This document shows, in pieces, positions 14,895 through 23,986 of a DNA stretch of 52,586 bases. Below the pieces are notes generated by a model, which was not told the DNA's origin, made no database searches, and saw only the letters and a program-made list of their open reading frames with translations. Each line of letters begins with the position of its first letter. The first letter of the stretch is position 1. This DNA is from Geminicoccus sp035556675 (lineage in GTDB: Bacteria > Pseudomonadota > Alphaproteobacteria > Geminicoccales > Geminicoccaceae): NCBI RefSeq assembly GCF_035556675.1, contig NZ_DATMFZ010000162.1, forward strand, positions 1-52,586. Direction: 5' to 3'. The position numbers and the translations under genes are program-made.

Positions 14895-15883
14895 ACCGCC
14901 GCCGCTCCCTGTTCCCCCGCTATCCGGCCCTGGCAAGCCTAGCCCTGCTGTCCCTGGTCCTCGCACCTGTCCCGGCCGCCGCCTCTGGCTTCCCGGTCAC
15001 CGTGGAGAGCTGCGGACGGCCAATCACCTTCGACAAGGCACCGCAGCGGGCGGTGGCGCACGACCAGAACATCAGCGAGATCATGTTCGCGCTCGGCCTG
15101 CAGCCGCACATGGTCGGCCTCACCGGCATCACCGGCTGGTACAAGATGACGCCGGAATTCCGGGCGGCGATGGGCGACCTGCCGGAGCTGGCGCCCAAAC
15201 ATCCGACCATGGAGAACCTGCTGGCGGTCGACCCCGACTTCTTCTTCGCCGGCTGGTACTACGGCATGAACCCGGGCGGCGAGATCACCCCGGATACGCT
15301 GGGCGCCCATGGCGTGGCCGTCTACGAGCTGACCGAGAGCTGCGTCCACATCGATTCCGGCCAGCCCAGGGCCACGCTCGACACGCTCTATGCGGACGTG
15401 CGCAATGTCGGCGCGATCTTCGGCCAGCGGGAAAAGGCGGAGGCACTGGTCGAGGGCTGGCAGGCGCGCGTCGCCAGGATCCAGGGCCAGGTCGCCGGCA
15501 GCGTGCCGGTCGAGGTGTTCCTCTACGATTCCGGCGAGGACAAGCCGTTCACCGCCGGCCGCCATGCCATGCCGACCGCGCTGATCGAGGCGGCCGGCGG
15601 GCGCAACGTCATGGACGATGTCCCGACCAGCTGGGGTACGGTAGGCTGGGAAGCGGTGCTGGAGCGCGAACCAGACTTCATCGTCCTGGTCGACTACGAT
15701 GCCGGCGGCTGGGAGAAGAGCTGGGCCTTCTTGCAGGAACATCACGGCATGTCCGGCTTGGCCGCGGTCCGGGAAGGCCGCTTCCTGCCGCTGCGCTACG
15801 GCGAGATCACGCCCGGCCCGGCCAATATCGACGCGGTCGAGAAGCTTGCCCGGGCCCTGCATCCGGAACGTTTCGGCGAGTGA
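14891..15883 (+). CDS. Periplasmic binding protein, BtuF/FecB type
   Basis: A 330-residue class III (helical-backbone) substrate-binding protein with a signal peptide (residues 1-32, cleavage after AAAS). Typical features are ITFDKAPQRAVAHDQNISEIMFALGL near residues 45-72, paired lobes joined by one long helix, and a C-terminal PGPANIDAVEKLA. It delivers its ligand to the permease at 15880. Ligand residues cannot be assigned. Related families bind cobalamin, siderophores or F420-type precursors; the riboswitch makes a corrinoid the first guess. Confidence 0.88.
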   Translation: MNRRRSLFPRYPALASLALLSLVLAPVPAAASGFPVTVESCGRPITFDKAPQRAVAHDQNISEIMFALGLQPHMVGLTGITGWYKMTPEFRAAMGDLPELAPKHPTMENLLAVDPDFFFAGWYYGMNPGGEITPDTLGAHGVAVYELTESCVHIDSGQPRATLDTLYADVRNVGAIFGQREKAEALVEGWQARVARIQGQVAGSVPVEVFLYDSGEDKPFTAGRHAMPTALIEAAGGRNVMDDVPTSWGTVGWEAVLEREPDFIVLVDYDAGGWEKSWAFLQEHHGMSGLAAVREGRFLPLRYGEITPGPANIDAVEKLARALHPERFGE

Positions 15884-16902
15884 GACGGTACCCAGCCCTT
15901 CCGCTCGCCCTGCTGCTGGTCGGCGGGACCATGGCCCTGGCGGTGGCCGCGGTGGCGGTGGGCTCCGCCGCGATCGACCCGCCCCTGGTCGGCCGCATCG
16001 TGCTGCATGCCCTCTTGCCCGGCACCATCGATGCGGACTGGCCGTCCGGGATGGAGCGGATCGTCCTGGAGCTGCGCCTGCCGCGCGTGATGCTGGGCAT
16101 CCTGACCGGTGCCGGCCTGGCCGTGGTCGGGGTCGTGCTGCAGGCGGTGACCCGCAACCCGCTGGCCGATCCCTACCTGTTCGGCGTTTCCGCCGGGGCC
16201 TCGGTGGGTGCCGTGGCGGTGATCGCCCATCTGGGCGCGTTCGCCGGTCCCTTAACCCTGCCGGCGGCAGCGTTCCTGGGCGCCTTCGCATCGCTGGTCC
16301 TGACCCTGGCGGTGGCGGCCGGTGCCGGCAGGCGGCCGGCCCGCGACCGGCTGGTGCTGGCGGGGGTGGCCGTGTCCTTCGTGCTGATGGCGCTCACCAA
16401 CTTCCTGATCTTCTCCGGCGACCAGCGCGCCGCCCATTCCATGGTCTTCTGGACCATGGGCGGGCTGGGCCTGGCCCAGTGGCGCCTGCTCACCTGGCCG
16501 CTGGCCGTGGTGGCCGCAGCCCTGGTGCTGGCCATGCTCGCCGCCCGGCGCCTGGACGCGCTGGCGCTGGGCGACCAGGCGGCCGCCAGCCTGGGCATCG
16601 ACGTGGCACGGCTGCGCCTTGGCCTGTTCGCCCTCTCTGCGCTCGTCACCGGCACGCTGGTGGCGCTGGCCGGTGCGATCGGCTTCGTCGGGCTGATGGT
16701 GCCGCACGCGGTGCGTGCCCTGGTCGGCGGCCGCCACGCCCTGCTCCTGCCGCTGGCCGCCCTGGCCGGGGCGTGCCTGCTCACTGCCGTGGACATCCTG
16801 GCCCGCATCCTCCTGGCACCGCAGGAACTGCCGATCGGCATCATCACCGGGGCGATCGGCGGGGTGTTCTTCGTCCTGATGATGCGCTTCGGCCGGATCT
16901 GA
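15880..16902 (+). CDS. ABC importer permease, FecCD/BtuC type
   Basis: A 340-residue, very hydrophobic protein with about 9-10 membrane helices. It has the family motifs LRLPRVMLGILTGAGLA (about 64-80), VTRNPLADPYLFGVSAGA (about 89-106) and the C-terminal GFVGLMVPHAVRALVG (about 268-283), which contacts the ATPase. I start it at GTG 15880, whose first bases overlap the stop of the binding-protein gene, in keeping with the tight overlaps of this operon; no ATG gives a complete first helix. It converges with the nikR gene, with only 3 nt between the stops. Confidence 0.9.
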   Translation: MRRYPALPLALLLVGGTMALAVAAVAVGSAAIDPPLVGRIVLHALLPGTIDADWPSGMERIVLELRLPRVMLGILTGAGLAVVGVVLQAVTRNPLADPYLFGVSAGASVGAVAVIAHLGAFAGPLTLPAAAFLGAFASLVLTLAVAAGAGRRPARDRLVLAGVAVSFVLMALTNFLIFSGDQRAAHSMVFWTMGGLGLAQWRLLTWPLAVVAAALVLAMLAARRLDALALGDQAAASLGIDVARLRLGLFALSALVTGTLVALAGAIGFVGLMVPHAVRALVGGRHALLLPLAALAGACLLTAVDILARILLAPQELPIGIITGAIGGVFFVLMMRFGRI

Positions 16903-16905
16903 CGC

Positions 16906-17346
16906 TCAGCCCGCCGGGTCGCCATGCGCATGGTGGTGCCCATGCCCGTCCACCGGGATCACCGACAGGTGGCCGCTATGGACGCCGCGCTCGTTCAGGA
17001 CCGCGTTGGCGAAGGCGCGGACCGCCTCCACCGGCCCGCGCAGCACCGCGATCTCCAGGCAGCGCTGCTGGTCCAGATGGATGTGCATCGTCGCCAGGCC
17101 CAGGTCGTGATGGTGATGCGAGGCCGCGGTCAGGCGCTTGGCGAGCTCGCGGGTGTGGTGGTCATAGACATAGCTGAGCGTCGCCACGCACTCGACCCGG
17201 GGCTCCGCTTCCAGCTTGGCCTGTTCCAGGCCGATCTGGGCCAGGGCGCGCAGCGCCTCGGAGCGGTTGGCATAGCCGCGGGCCAGCATGAAGGCCTGCA
17301 GCTCGCCGGCGAACTCGTCGGACATGCTGATGGTCGCGCGTTGCAT
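16906..17346 (-). CDS. nikR: NikR-type nickel-responsive regulator
   Basis: A 146-residue ribbon-helix-helix repressor with a C-terminal ACT-like metal domain. The DNA-binding part is residues 1-45 (TISMSDEF...RGYANRSEALRALA). The high-affinity nickel ligands of E. coli NikR (His76, His87, His89, Cys95) are matched one position later by His77, His88, His90 and Cys96. Extra His-rich stretches (HHHH at 77-80; DGHGHHHAHGD at the C terminus) may bind more metal. It normally represses nickel, or here possibly cobalt or corrinoid, uptake genes. It is convergent with the ABC importer. Confidence 0.92.
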   Translation of the reverse strand: MQRATISMSDEFAGELQAFMLARGYANRSEALRALAQIGLEQAKLEAEPRVECVATLSYVYDHHTRELAKRLTAASHHHHDLGLATMHIHLDQQRCLEIAVLRGPVEAVRAFANAVLNERGVHSGHLSVIPVDGHGHHHAHGDPAG

Positions 17347-17350
17347 GGCT

Positions 17351-17400
17351 CTCCCCGCCGGCCCGCTCCTGCCGGCTGCCTCCTGCTGGCTGGCGGGGAG
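17351..17400 (-). other. Long-loop inverted repeat in the nikR leader
   Basis: CTCCCCGCC at 17351-17359 pairs perfectly with GGCGGGGAG at 17392-17400 across a 32-nt GC-rich loop, starting 4 nt upstream of the nikR start codon. It could fold in the leader RNA and hide the ribosome binding site. No known RNA family is recognised. The rest of 17347-17590 holds no gene; it carries the presumed promoters of nikR and bcsN. Confidence 0.3.
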
Positions 17401-17590
17401 CCTGGAGCGGGATCGGCGGGTGGGTCAACCACTCCGCTGGCGTCAGGCAGCCGGCCATGCCGGGGGATGGTGGCAGACCTGCCGCAGCGCGACCGGCGCA
17501 TATCTCCCATGAAGGGAATTCATCTGGACCAAATTCGCCAATAAGTTTAGTTCATTCGCATCGACCTGCGATTGATGTGAGGCTTGGACG

Positions 17591-18226
17591 ATGCGACCGC
17601 CCGTCCTGGCGCAGGCCTGCCTGCGCCGAGTTCCGGCAATCCTGCCGCTCCTGGCGACGCTCGGGCTGGCGGCATGCAGCGGCCCGAGCGTCTATCCCCT
17701 GTCGCAGGACCCCTATGGCGGCGTCGGTACCGTGGCCCCGGTGGGTGCCATCCTGCAACTCCCCCCGGACCTCGCCGACCTGCGTCTCGCGACCCGGCGC
17801 AGCGTGGTGAAGGGCACGGTGGTCGAGGAGGTCGTCCTGGCGAACGACACCGCGATCCCCAGGGAGAACCTGATCGTCACCCGCACCCGCTGGCGTGGCT
17901 CCGGGGCCTATCTGCCGAGCGTGGAGCTGCCCAACCCGTTCAAGCAGAGCGAGATCGAGCAGCATTTCCTCCAGCAATTCCCCGGCGCGCCCCTGGACCA
18001 GGTGACGCGGGAGCGCCGCAACGGGCGCGGGGTGCACCGCTACCTGATCGCCGATCTGGGGGATGCCGGCAGCTGCATCTACGCCTGGCAGTATTTCGAT
18101 GCGCCCACCGAGACGCGCGGCGGGCTGCACAGCTTCGCGGTCGACCTGCGCTACTGCCAGCCCAGCCATGACCTGGCCGCGGCGCTCGACCTGTTCGACC
18201 GGATGGCGACCGTGGCGCCGCTCTGA
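17591..18226 (+). CDS. bcsN: Cellulose biosynthesis protein BcsN (lipoprotein)
   Basis: A 211-residue protein with a signal sequence ending in the lipobox LAAC (Cys29), so it is probably an envelope lipoprotein. The conserved stretches TVVEEVVLANDTAIPREN and GRGVHRYLIADLGDAGSC...WQYFD match the BcsN family found beside bcsA in alphaproteobacteria. Its role in cellulose assembly or export is not known in detail. It begins the cellulose locus; bcsA follows after 72 nt. Confidence 0.85.
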   Translation: MRPPVLAQACLRRVPAILPLLATLGLAACSGPSVYPLSQDPYGGVGTVAPVGAILQLPPDLADLRLATRRSVVKGTVVEEVVLANDTAIPRENLIVTRTRWRGSGAYLPSVELPNPFKQSEIEQHFLQQFPGAPLDQVTRERRNGRGVHRYLIADLGDAGSCIYAWQYFDAPTETRGGLHSFAVDLRYCQPSHDLAAALDLFDRMATVAPL

Positions 18227-18298
18227 GCGCCCGGCGGAACAACGAAAACGACGGAGGACGCCCTCAGGCCGACCGGATCGTCTGGCGTGAGGTGCATG

Positions 18299-20596
18299 AT
18301 GAGTGGAGAACGCGGCCGGCCGGCCGCCTCGGGCGTTGCGGTGGTCCACCGCCGCGCGGGCCTGGGGGCGGCTTCGTTCCTGTGGCTGACGCCCTGGGTC
18401 GTGGTGATGGCGGCCATGCTCTGGCTGGGCGCCCAGGATTTCGGCGTCGCCAACCAGACGGTGCTGGCGCTCACCCTGCTGGCGATCCTGATCGGCCTTA
18501 GGGTGAGCGGCCTGGCCCACTTGTGCCGGACCTTCTTCATCTTCACCGCCGCGTTCCTGAGCTGGCGCTACCTGTCCTGGCGGGTCGCCGACACGCTGCC
18601 CGATCCGACCTCGCTGGCCTTCGTCCCGGGCATCCTGCTGTTCGCCACCGAGATCTACGGCATCCTCATGCTGTTCCTGGGCGTGTTCGTGAACATCCGG
18701 CCGATCGACCGGCCGGTCCCGCCGCTGGCGGCCGATCCGGCCGTGCTGCCGAGCGTGGACGTGTTCGTGCCCAGCTACAACGAGGACGAGACGCTGCTGG
18801 AGACCACGCTGATCGCCGCCCGGCGGATGCGCTACCCGGAGGGCAAGCTGAACGTCTATCTCCTGGACGATGGCGGCACCGTCCAGAAGCAGAACGACAA
18901 GGACCCGAAGAAGGCGCAGGCGGCGATCGCCCGCAACCGGACGCTGCAGATCCTCTGCGCCAGGCTCGGCTGCCACTACCTGACCCGCGAGTTCAACCAG
19001 CACGCCAAGGCCGGCAACATCAACGCGGCACTCGGCCGGACCGAGGGCGAGCTGATCCTGATCCTCGACGCCGACCATGTGCCCACCGAGGACCTGCTCG
19101 AGCGGACCGTCGGCCATTTCGCCGAGGACCCGAAGCTGTTCATGGTGCAGAGCCCGCATTTCTTCATCAATCCGGACCCGCTCGAGCGCAACCTCGACAC
19201 GTTCGGCCGGATGCCCAGCGAGAACGAGATGTTCTACCAGGTGGGCCAGCGCGGCCTGGACAGCTGGAACGCCTCGTTCTTCTGCGGCTCGGCGGCGATC
19301 CTGCGCCGCGCGCATCTGATGTCGATCGGCGGGATCCAGGGCACCTCGATCACCGAGGACGCGGAGACCGCGCTGGAGCTGCATTCCCGCGGGCTGACCA
19401 GCCGCTATGTCGCCCGGCCGATGATCGCCGGCCTGTCGCCGGAGACCTTCTCCAGCTTCATCGGCCAGCGCTCGCGCTGGGCGCAAGGCATGATCCAGAT
19501 CATGCTCCTGAAGAACCCCTTGTGGAAGCGCGGGCTCACCTTGCCGCAGCGCATCTCGTATCTGTCGAGCATGGTGTTCTGGCTGTTTCCGGTAGCCCGG
19601 ATGCTGTTCCTGATCACGCCCTTGGCCTATCTGTTCTTCGGCCTGCAGATCTACCGTGCCTCCTACCAGGAGTTCGTGGCCTACGGCCTGACCCATCTGG
19701 CCGCCAGCCTGATCCTGACCAACTACCTGTTCGGCAAGGTGCGCTGGCCGTTCATCTCCGAGCTCTACGAGATCGCCCAGGCACCGTTCCTGGTGCGCGC
19801 GATCGGCAGCGTGCTGCTGCGCCCGCGCGCGCCCACCTTCAAGGTCACCGCCAAGTCGGAGACGCTGGAGCGCAACTTCGTCTCGGAACTCGCCCGCCCG
19901 CTCCTGTTCCTGCTGGGCCTGCTCTCGGCCGCAGCGATCGCCGGCCTGTGGCGCTGGCATGCCTTCCCGCTGGAGCGCGAGAACATCGCGATCGTGCTTG
20001 GCTGGAACCTGTTCAACCTCCTGTTCGTGCTGGGGGCGATCGGGGTGGTCCACGAGCACAAGCAGCGCCGGGGCATGCCGCGCGTGCCGCGTTCGCTCGA
20101 TGCCCTGGCGACGCTGGGCGGTTCGGTGGCTCAGGTGCGGATCTCCGACCTGTCCATCGGCGGCGCCCAGCTCGTCCTGAACGAGAGTGCCGAGGTCTAT
20201 CGCGACCTGGCGCACGGCAATGGCAGCCTCACCGTCGAGCTGGGCGACGGCGGGCGGATCATTCCCTTCGAGATCCGTCACGCCGTGGTGGAGGACGAGC
20301 GGCTGGTGCTGGGCGTGCGCTTTGCCTGCGAGACCGACGCGCAACGCGCCGACGTGGTGACCTTGTGCTTCGGCTCCAGCGACGCCTGGGTCGGCTTCCA
20401 GGCCGAGCGGCAGCATGGCCGCACCATCCTGGGCGGCTTCGCCCACTTCGCCCGCCTGTGCATCGTCAAGGGCACGCTCGGCATCCTCGCCGGGCTGCGC
20501 CAGGGACAGAGCCGCACCGGACCCTTCCTCGTCACCCGCGACGCCCGCCAGGTGATCCTGCCCCAGGGAGCGAAGACCGATGCCCCGCTGCACTGA
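18299..20596 (+). CDS. bcsA: Cellulose synthase catalytic subunit BcsA (GT2 + PilZ)
   Basis: A 765-residue inner-membrane glycosyltransferase. N-terminal membrane helices precede the GT2 domain: VPSYNEDE (near 157), the UDP-binding LLDDGGT (near 189), DADHVPTED (DxD near 257), the catalytic TEDAET (near 352) and QRSRWAQG (near 390). More membrane helices follow, and a C-terminal PilZ domain (about 580-690; RVPRS and DLSIGG) binds cyclic di-GMP, which switches the enzyme on. It polymerises UDP-glucose to beta-1,4-glucan and extrudes it. ATG 18299 is chosen for its spacing from GAGGT; GTG 18287 and ATG 18296 are alternatives. It overlaps bcsB by 17 nt. Confidence 0.95.
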   Translation: MSGERGRPAASGVAVVHRRAGLGAASFLWLTPWVVVMAAMLWLGAQDFGVANQTVLALTLLAILIGLRVSGLAHLCRTFFIFTAAFLSWRYLSWRVADTLPDPTSLAFVPGILLFATEIYGILMLFLGVFVNIRPIDRPVPPLAADPAVLPSVDVFVPSYNEDETLLETTLIAARRMRYPEGKLNVYLLDDGGTVQKQNDKDPKKAQAAIARNRTLQILCARLGCHYLTREFNQHAKAGNINAALGRTEGELILILDADHVPTEDLLERTVGHFAEDPKLFMVQSPHFFINPDPLERNLDTFGRMPSENEMFYQVGQRGLDSWNASFFCGSAAILRRAHLMSIGGIQGTSITEDAETALELHSRGLTSRYVARPMIAGLSPETFSSFIGQRSRWAQGMIQIMLLKNPLWKRGLTLPQRISYLSSMVFWLFPVARMLFLITPLAYLFFGLQIYRASYQEFVAYGLTHLAASLILTNYLFGKVRWPFISELYEIAQAPFLVRAIGSVLLRPRAPTFKVTAKSETLERNFVSELARPLLFLLGLLSAAAIAGLWRWHAFPLERENIAIVLGWNLFNLLFVLGAIGVVHEHKQRRGMPRVPRSLDALATLGGSVAQVRISDLSIGGAQLVLNESAEVYRDLAHGNGSLTVELGDGGRIIPFEIRHAVVEDERLVLGVRFACETDAQRADVVTLCFGSSDAWVGFQAERQHGRTILGGFAHFARLCIVKGTLGILAGLRQGQSRTGPFLVTRDARQVILPQGAKTDAPLH

Positions 20597-22928
20597 GCAG
20601 GCCGCCCGCCGCACCCGCCTCCTGGCCGCGACCGCGGCGATCCTGCTGGCCTGGCAGGCCGCGGCGCTTGCCGAGGAGGCCGGGGCTTCGTCCGTTGCCC
20701 CGGCGCCCGATGCCGTCCTGCCGACAATGGATGTCGCCCAGCCGGTGGCCGAAGCCGCCCAGCCGGCGACCGACGCCAGCGTCGAGCCGACCCTGGGGGC
20801 ATCGCCCGAGGGCCTGCCGGACCTCGCCATCCCGCTGCTCGCCCACGACCTCGACCTGCATGGCAGCCAGGACGAGGCGGTGGTGCCGTTCAACCTGGCA
20901 CCCGGCGATGAGTTCACCGGCGCCACCCTGGCCTTGTCCTACAGCAACGCCCTGGCGGTGCTGCCCGACCGCTCCCGGCTGGCGCTGACCCTGAACGGCA
21001 AGCCGCTCACCGACCTGCCGCTGGTGGGCGCGCAGGGGGCTGCCGGTGCCGAGATCGACCTGCCGCCCGGCCTGTTCCGCACCGGGCGCAACGAGCTGGG
21101 CATCGCGCTGGCCCAGGCACACCGCCTGACCTGCTCCCGCGAGCGCTTCGGCGAATTGTGGACCAAGCTGAAGCGGGACGGCACCAGCCTCGCCCTGCAC
21201 CGGCCGGGCCCGCGGGCAGCGGTGACGGCGGACGGGCTGGTGGGGCTCCTGTCCGCCTCGGCCTATGACGGGGAGCCCCTGGCGATCGCCGCCGCCGCCT
21301 CGCTGGCCGGCCCCGCCGGCGTCGAACTGGGGGCGCGCGTCGCCCAGGCCGTGGCGCTGGTCCGGGGCGACCGGCCGCTCACGGTGGCGGCCCTGCCGTT
21401 CGAGAAGCTGGACTGGCCGGCCCTGCACGGCCGCAACCACGTGCTGCTGGGCCAGATCGACGAGTTTCGCCGCCTGCTCGATCCCGCCAGCTTCGCCCAG
21501 CTCGCGGCCGAGCGGATGCTGGTCCGCCGCCTGCCGGGCGATCCCGACCATCTGGCCATCCTGTTCGCCGGCGAGGATCCGGCGGCGGTCGGCCGGACCG
21601 TCGAAGGCTTCGTGGCCGGGGCGGCTCGCCCGCTCGATCCCCCGCCGCTGCCGGAGATCGATGGCGGTGCCGTCCTCACCCTGGCCGAGCTGGGCTTTCG
21701 GACGCGCGAGCTGCCGCTGGGCGTCACCGAGCCGCTCGATCTCACCTTCCGCCTGCCGCCCAGCTTCTACGCGGCCGACGGCCAGCGCCTCGAGCTGGCC
21801 CTCAACTATGCCTATGCCGGCGGGCTCCAACCCACCTCCGCACTGGTGATCGAGGTCAATGGCATTCCCGCCAACATGATCCGCCTGGACGACCCGCGCG
21901 GCCGCATCGTCGATGGCGCCAGGGTCGACCTGACGCTCGGCATGTTCCATCCGGGTATCAACCGGATCTCGATCCACCCGATGCTGGATCCCACCTCGAC
22001 CAAGACCTGCGACAGCGCGGCGCCGATGCTGAGCCTGTTCGAGGACGGCCGCATCACCATGCCGGACTTCGCCCGGCTCACCCATGGCGGCCAGCTCTAC
22101 GACCTGGTCGACGACGGCTTCCCCTATGGCGAGGAGCCGGCCGCGGTGATGGTGTCCGCGCGCGACCCGGCGGCACTCGGTGCTGCCTGGACCTTCCTGG
22201 GCAAGCTGGCGCAGCGCCGGGGCGAGGTCCTGGACCGGCTGAGCTTCGTGTCGCCCGGCGCCACGCCCAGCGAGCACCTGATCGCGGTCGGCACCGCCGA
22301 CGAGCTGTCGCCCTCCCTGGTCGCCAGGCTCGACCTGCCCTGGACGGAGCCGGCGGAGCCGCCGGCCGTGCCGGTGGCAGCTGGTGCCGCCACCACGCCC
22401 GTGGCCGCCAGCGTGCCTGACCCTCGCGCGGAGTGGCAGTCGCGGATCGGCCCGGAAGCCGGGGAGGGCGTGCTGGAGCGGCTGCGCCGGCTGGTCGTGA
22501 GTGCTGCGGATGCCGACGTCGCCACGCCGGTGCCACAGCGGCCGGCACGCCCGGCAGCACCCGGGACCGGCGGGGCCATGCTGGTGGAGGTGGCCTCGCC
22601 TTGGGCGGCGCAGCGGGTGGCGACCGTGCTGGTGGCCGACCGGGCCGACCATCTGGGGCCGGGCCTGGACCGGCTGATCGGGCCCAAGGTCTGGCCGACC
22701 CTGGGCGGCGACCGGGCGCAGTGGCAGGCCGACAGCGACCAGGTGGTGGCCGAGCGGCGCAACCCGCCCTTCATCCTGGACACGCCCGAGCAGGACCCGG
22801 GCCAGCTCCGCCTGACCGTGCTCACCTGGCTGGCACAGAACCGCTGGACCTGGCTCGGCCTGATGCTGGCGGCGGTGACCTCGGCCAGCCTGATGACCAG
22901 CCTCGCCCTGCGCATGCGGCGCCATTGA
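20580..22928 (+). CDS. bcsB: Cellulose synthase regulatory subunit BcsB
   Basis: A 782-residue periplasmic protein anchored by a single C-terminal membrane helix (about 757-776, WLGLMLAAVTSASLMTSLAL), with a signal peptide at the N terminus (cleavage near 31). It has alternating carbohydrate-binding and flavodoxin-like domains typical of BcsB, including DLTFRLPPSFYAADGQRLELALNYAY (split around residues 390-415) and FHPGINRISIHPML. It guides the nascent glucan from BcsA through the periplasm and is needed for BcsA activity. The start lies inside the end of bcsA. Confidence 0.93.
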   Translation: MPRCTEQAARRTRLLAATAAILLAWQAAALAEEAGASSVAPAPDAVLPTMDVAQPVAEAAQPATDASVEPTLGASPEGLPDLAIPLLAHDLDLHGSQDEAVVPFNLAPGDEFTGATLALSYSNALAVLPDRSRLALTLNGKPLTDLPLVGAQGAAGAEIDLPPGLFRTGRNELGIALAQAHRLTCSRERFGELWTKLKRDGTSLALHRPGPRAAVTADGLVGLLSASAYDGEPLAIAAAASLAGPAGVELGARVAQAVALVRGDRPLTVAALPFEKLDWPALHGRNHVLLGQIDEFRRLLDPASFAQLAAERMLVRRLPGDPDHLAILFAGEDPAAVGRTVEGFVAGAARPLDPPPLPEIDGGAVLTLAELGFRTRELPLGVTEPLDLTFRLPPSFYAADGQRLELALNYAYAGGLQPTSALVIEVNGIPANMIRLDDPRGRIVDGARVDLTLGMFHPGINRISIHPMLDPTSTKTCDSAAPMLSLFEDGRITMPDFARLTHGGQLYDLVDDGFPYGEEPAAVMVSARDPAALGAAWTFLGKLAQRRGEVLDRLSFVSPGATPSEHLIAVGTADELSPSLVARLDLPWTEPAEPPAVPVAAGAATTPVAASVPDPRAEWQSRIGPEAGEGVLERLRRLVVSAADADVATPVPQRPARPAAPGTGGAMLVEVASPWAAQRVATVLVADRADHLGPGLDRLIGPKVWPTLGGDRAQWQADSDQVVAERRNPPFILDTPEQDPGQLRLTVLTWLAQNRWTWLGLMLAAVTSASLMTSLALRMRRH

Positions 22929-22936
22929 GGGGGCGG

Positions 22937-23986
22937 ATGCCGGAGCGGCGCAACGTGATCCTCGCCATGTCGGGACTGCTGCCGGACCTGCCAGGGCTGG
23001 GTCCGGTCGCACGCTGGCTGGGCGACCGCCGGGCACTGCCGGCGGGAGAATGGGACGTCTGGCGTGGCCGGTTCCTGGACGGGGGCCGGGTGGTCGACAC
23101 CGGCAACGGGCGGGTCAGCCACACGGAGGGCCAGGGCTATGGTCTCCTGCTGGCGCTGGCCGCGGACGACACCGCCGCCTTCGACGCGATCCTGGCCTGG
23201 ACCGACCGGCACCTGCCGGTCCGCCCGGACGGCCTGCTCTCCTGGCGCTGGGATCCGGCCCGGCCGGACGATCCGGTGAGCGACCCCAATGCCGCGATCG
23301 ATGGCGACCTGCTGATCGCCTGGGCACTGATCCGGGCCGGCCAGCACTGGAGCCGGCCGGAGCTCACCGAACGCGGCCTGGTGGCCGCCCGGGCGGTACG
23401 CAGTGCCGGCGTGGTGCGCCATGGCGGGATGCAGCTGCTCCTGCCGGGGCCGGAAGGCTTCATCCAGCCCGAAGGTCCGGTGATCAACCTGTCCTATTGG
23501 GTGTTCCCGGCATTGCGCGCCCTGATGGACGCCGATCCGCATCCGGCCTGGGCGCAGCTCGTGATCAGCGGCCACCGGCTGCTGACGAGCCTGCGCTTTG
23601 GCCAGCGCCAGCTCCCGCCGGACTGGACGCTCCTGGCCGAGCCACCCCGGCCGGCTCCGGGCTTTCCGCCGGTGTTCGGCTACAATGCCCTGCGCATCCC
23701 GCTCTATGCCGCCTGGAGCGAGCCCGGTGCCATCGACCTGGTCCGGCCGATCTTCTCGATCTGGCAGCGGGCCGGAAGCGAGCCGCCGGCGGTCATTCCC
23801 CTGGACCCGACCTCGCCGTTCGAGGTCGGGGTGACGCCCGGGATCCGCGCGATCCTGGCCCTGCTCCGCCATCTGAAGGACGGCAGCGCGCCGGACTTCC
23901 CCTCGATCCAGAACGAACCCGACTACTATGCCGCCACGCTCGTGCTCCTGACGCGGCTGGCCTTCGACGAGGTGTCCCGGTCATGA
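22937..23986 (+). CDS. bcsZ: Endo-1,4-beta-glucanase BcsZ (GH8)
   Basis: A 349-residue glycoside hydrolase family 8 protein. The acid catalyst lies in SHTEGQGYGLLLALAADD (Glu near residue 61), and the second acidic region is DPNAAIDGDLLIAWAL (near 115-130), as in cellulases of bcs operons. BcsZ trims or edits cellulose during export and is required for normal fibre formation. The N terminus is only weakly hydrophobic, so the signal peptide is not obvious. It starts 8 nt after bcsB and overlaps the next gene by ATGA. Confidence 0.9.
   Translation: MPERRNVILAMSGLLPDLPGLGPVARWLGDRRALPAGEWDVWRGRFLDGGRVVDTGNGRVSHTEGQGYGLLLALAADDTAAFDAILAWTDRHLPVRPDGLLSWRWDPARPDDPVSDPNAAIDGDLLIAWALIRAGQHWSRPELTERGLVAARAVRSAGVVRHGGMQLLLPGPEGFIQPEGPVINLSYWVFPALRALMDADPHPAWAQLVISGHRLLTSLRFGQRQLPPDWTLLAEPPRPAPGFPPVFGYNALRIPLYAAWSEPGAIDLVRPIFSIWQRAGSEPPAVIPLDPTSPFEVGVTPGIRAILALLRHLKDGSAPDFPSIQNEPDYYAATLVLLTRLAFDEVSRS

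Noticed and set aside
17552..20926. A 1124-codon open frame on the minus strand opposite bcsN and bcsA
   Set aside because: Frames this long arise opposite GC-rich genes; the translation is low-complexity and the plus-strand genes have clear families.
20532..23036. An 834-codon minus-strand frame opposite bcsB
   Set aside because: Shadow of the real bcsB and bcsZ genes; no family features and no start signal.
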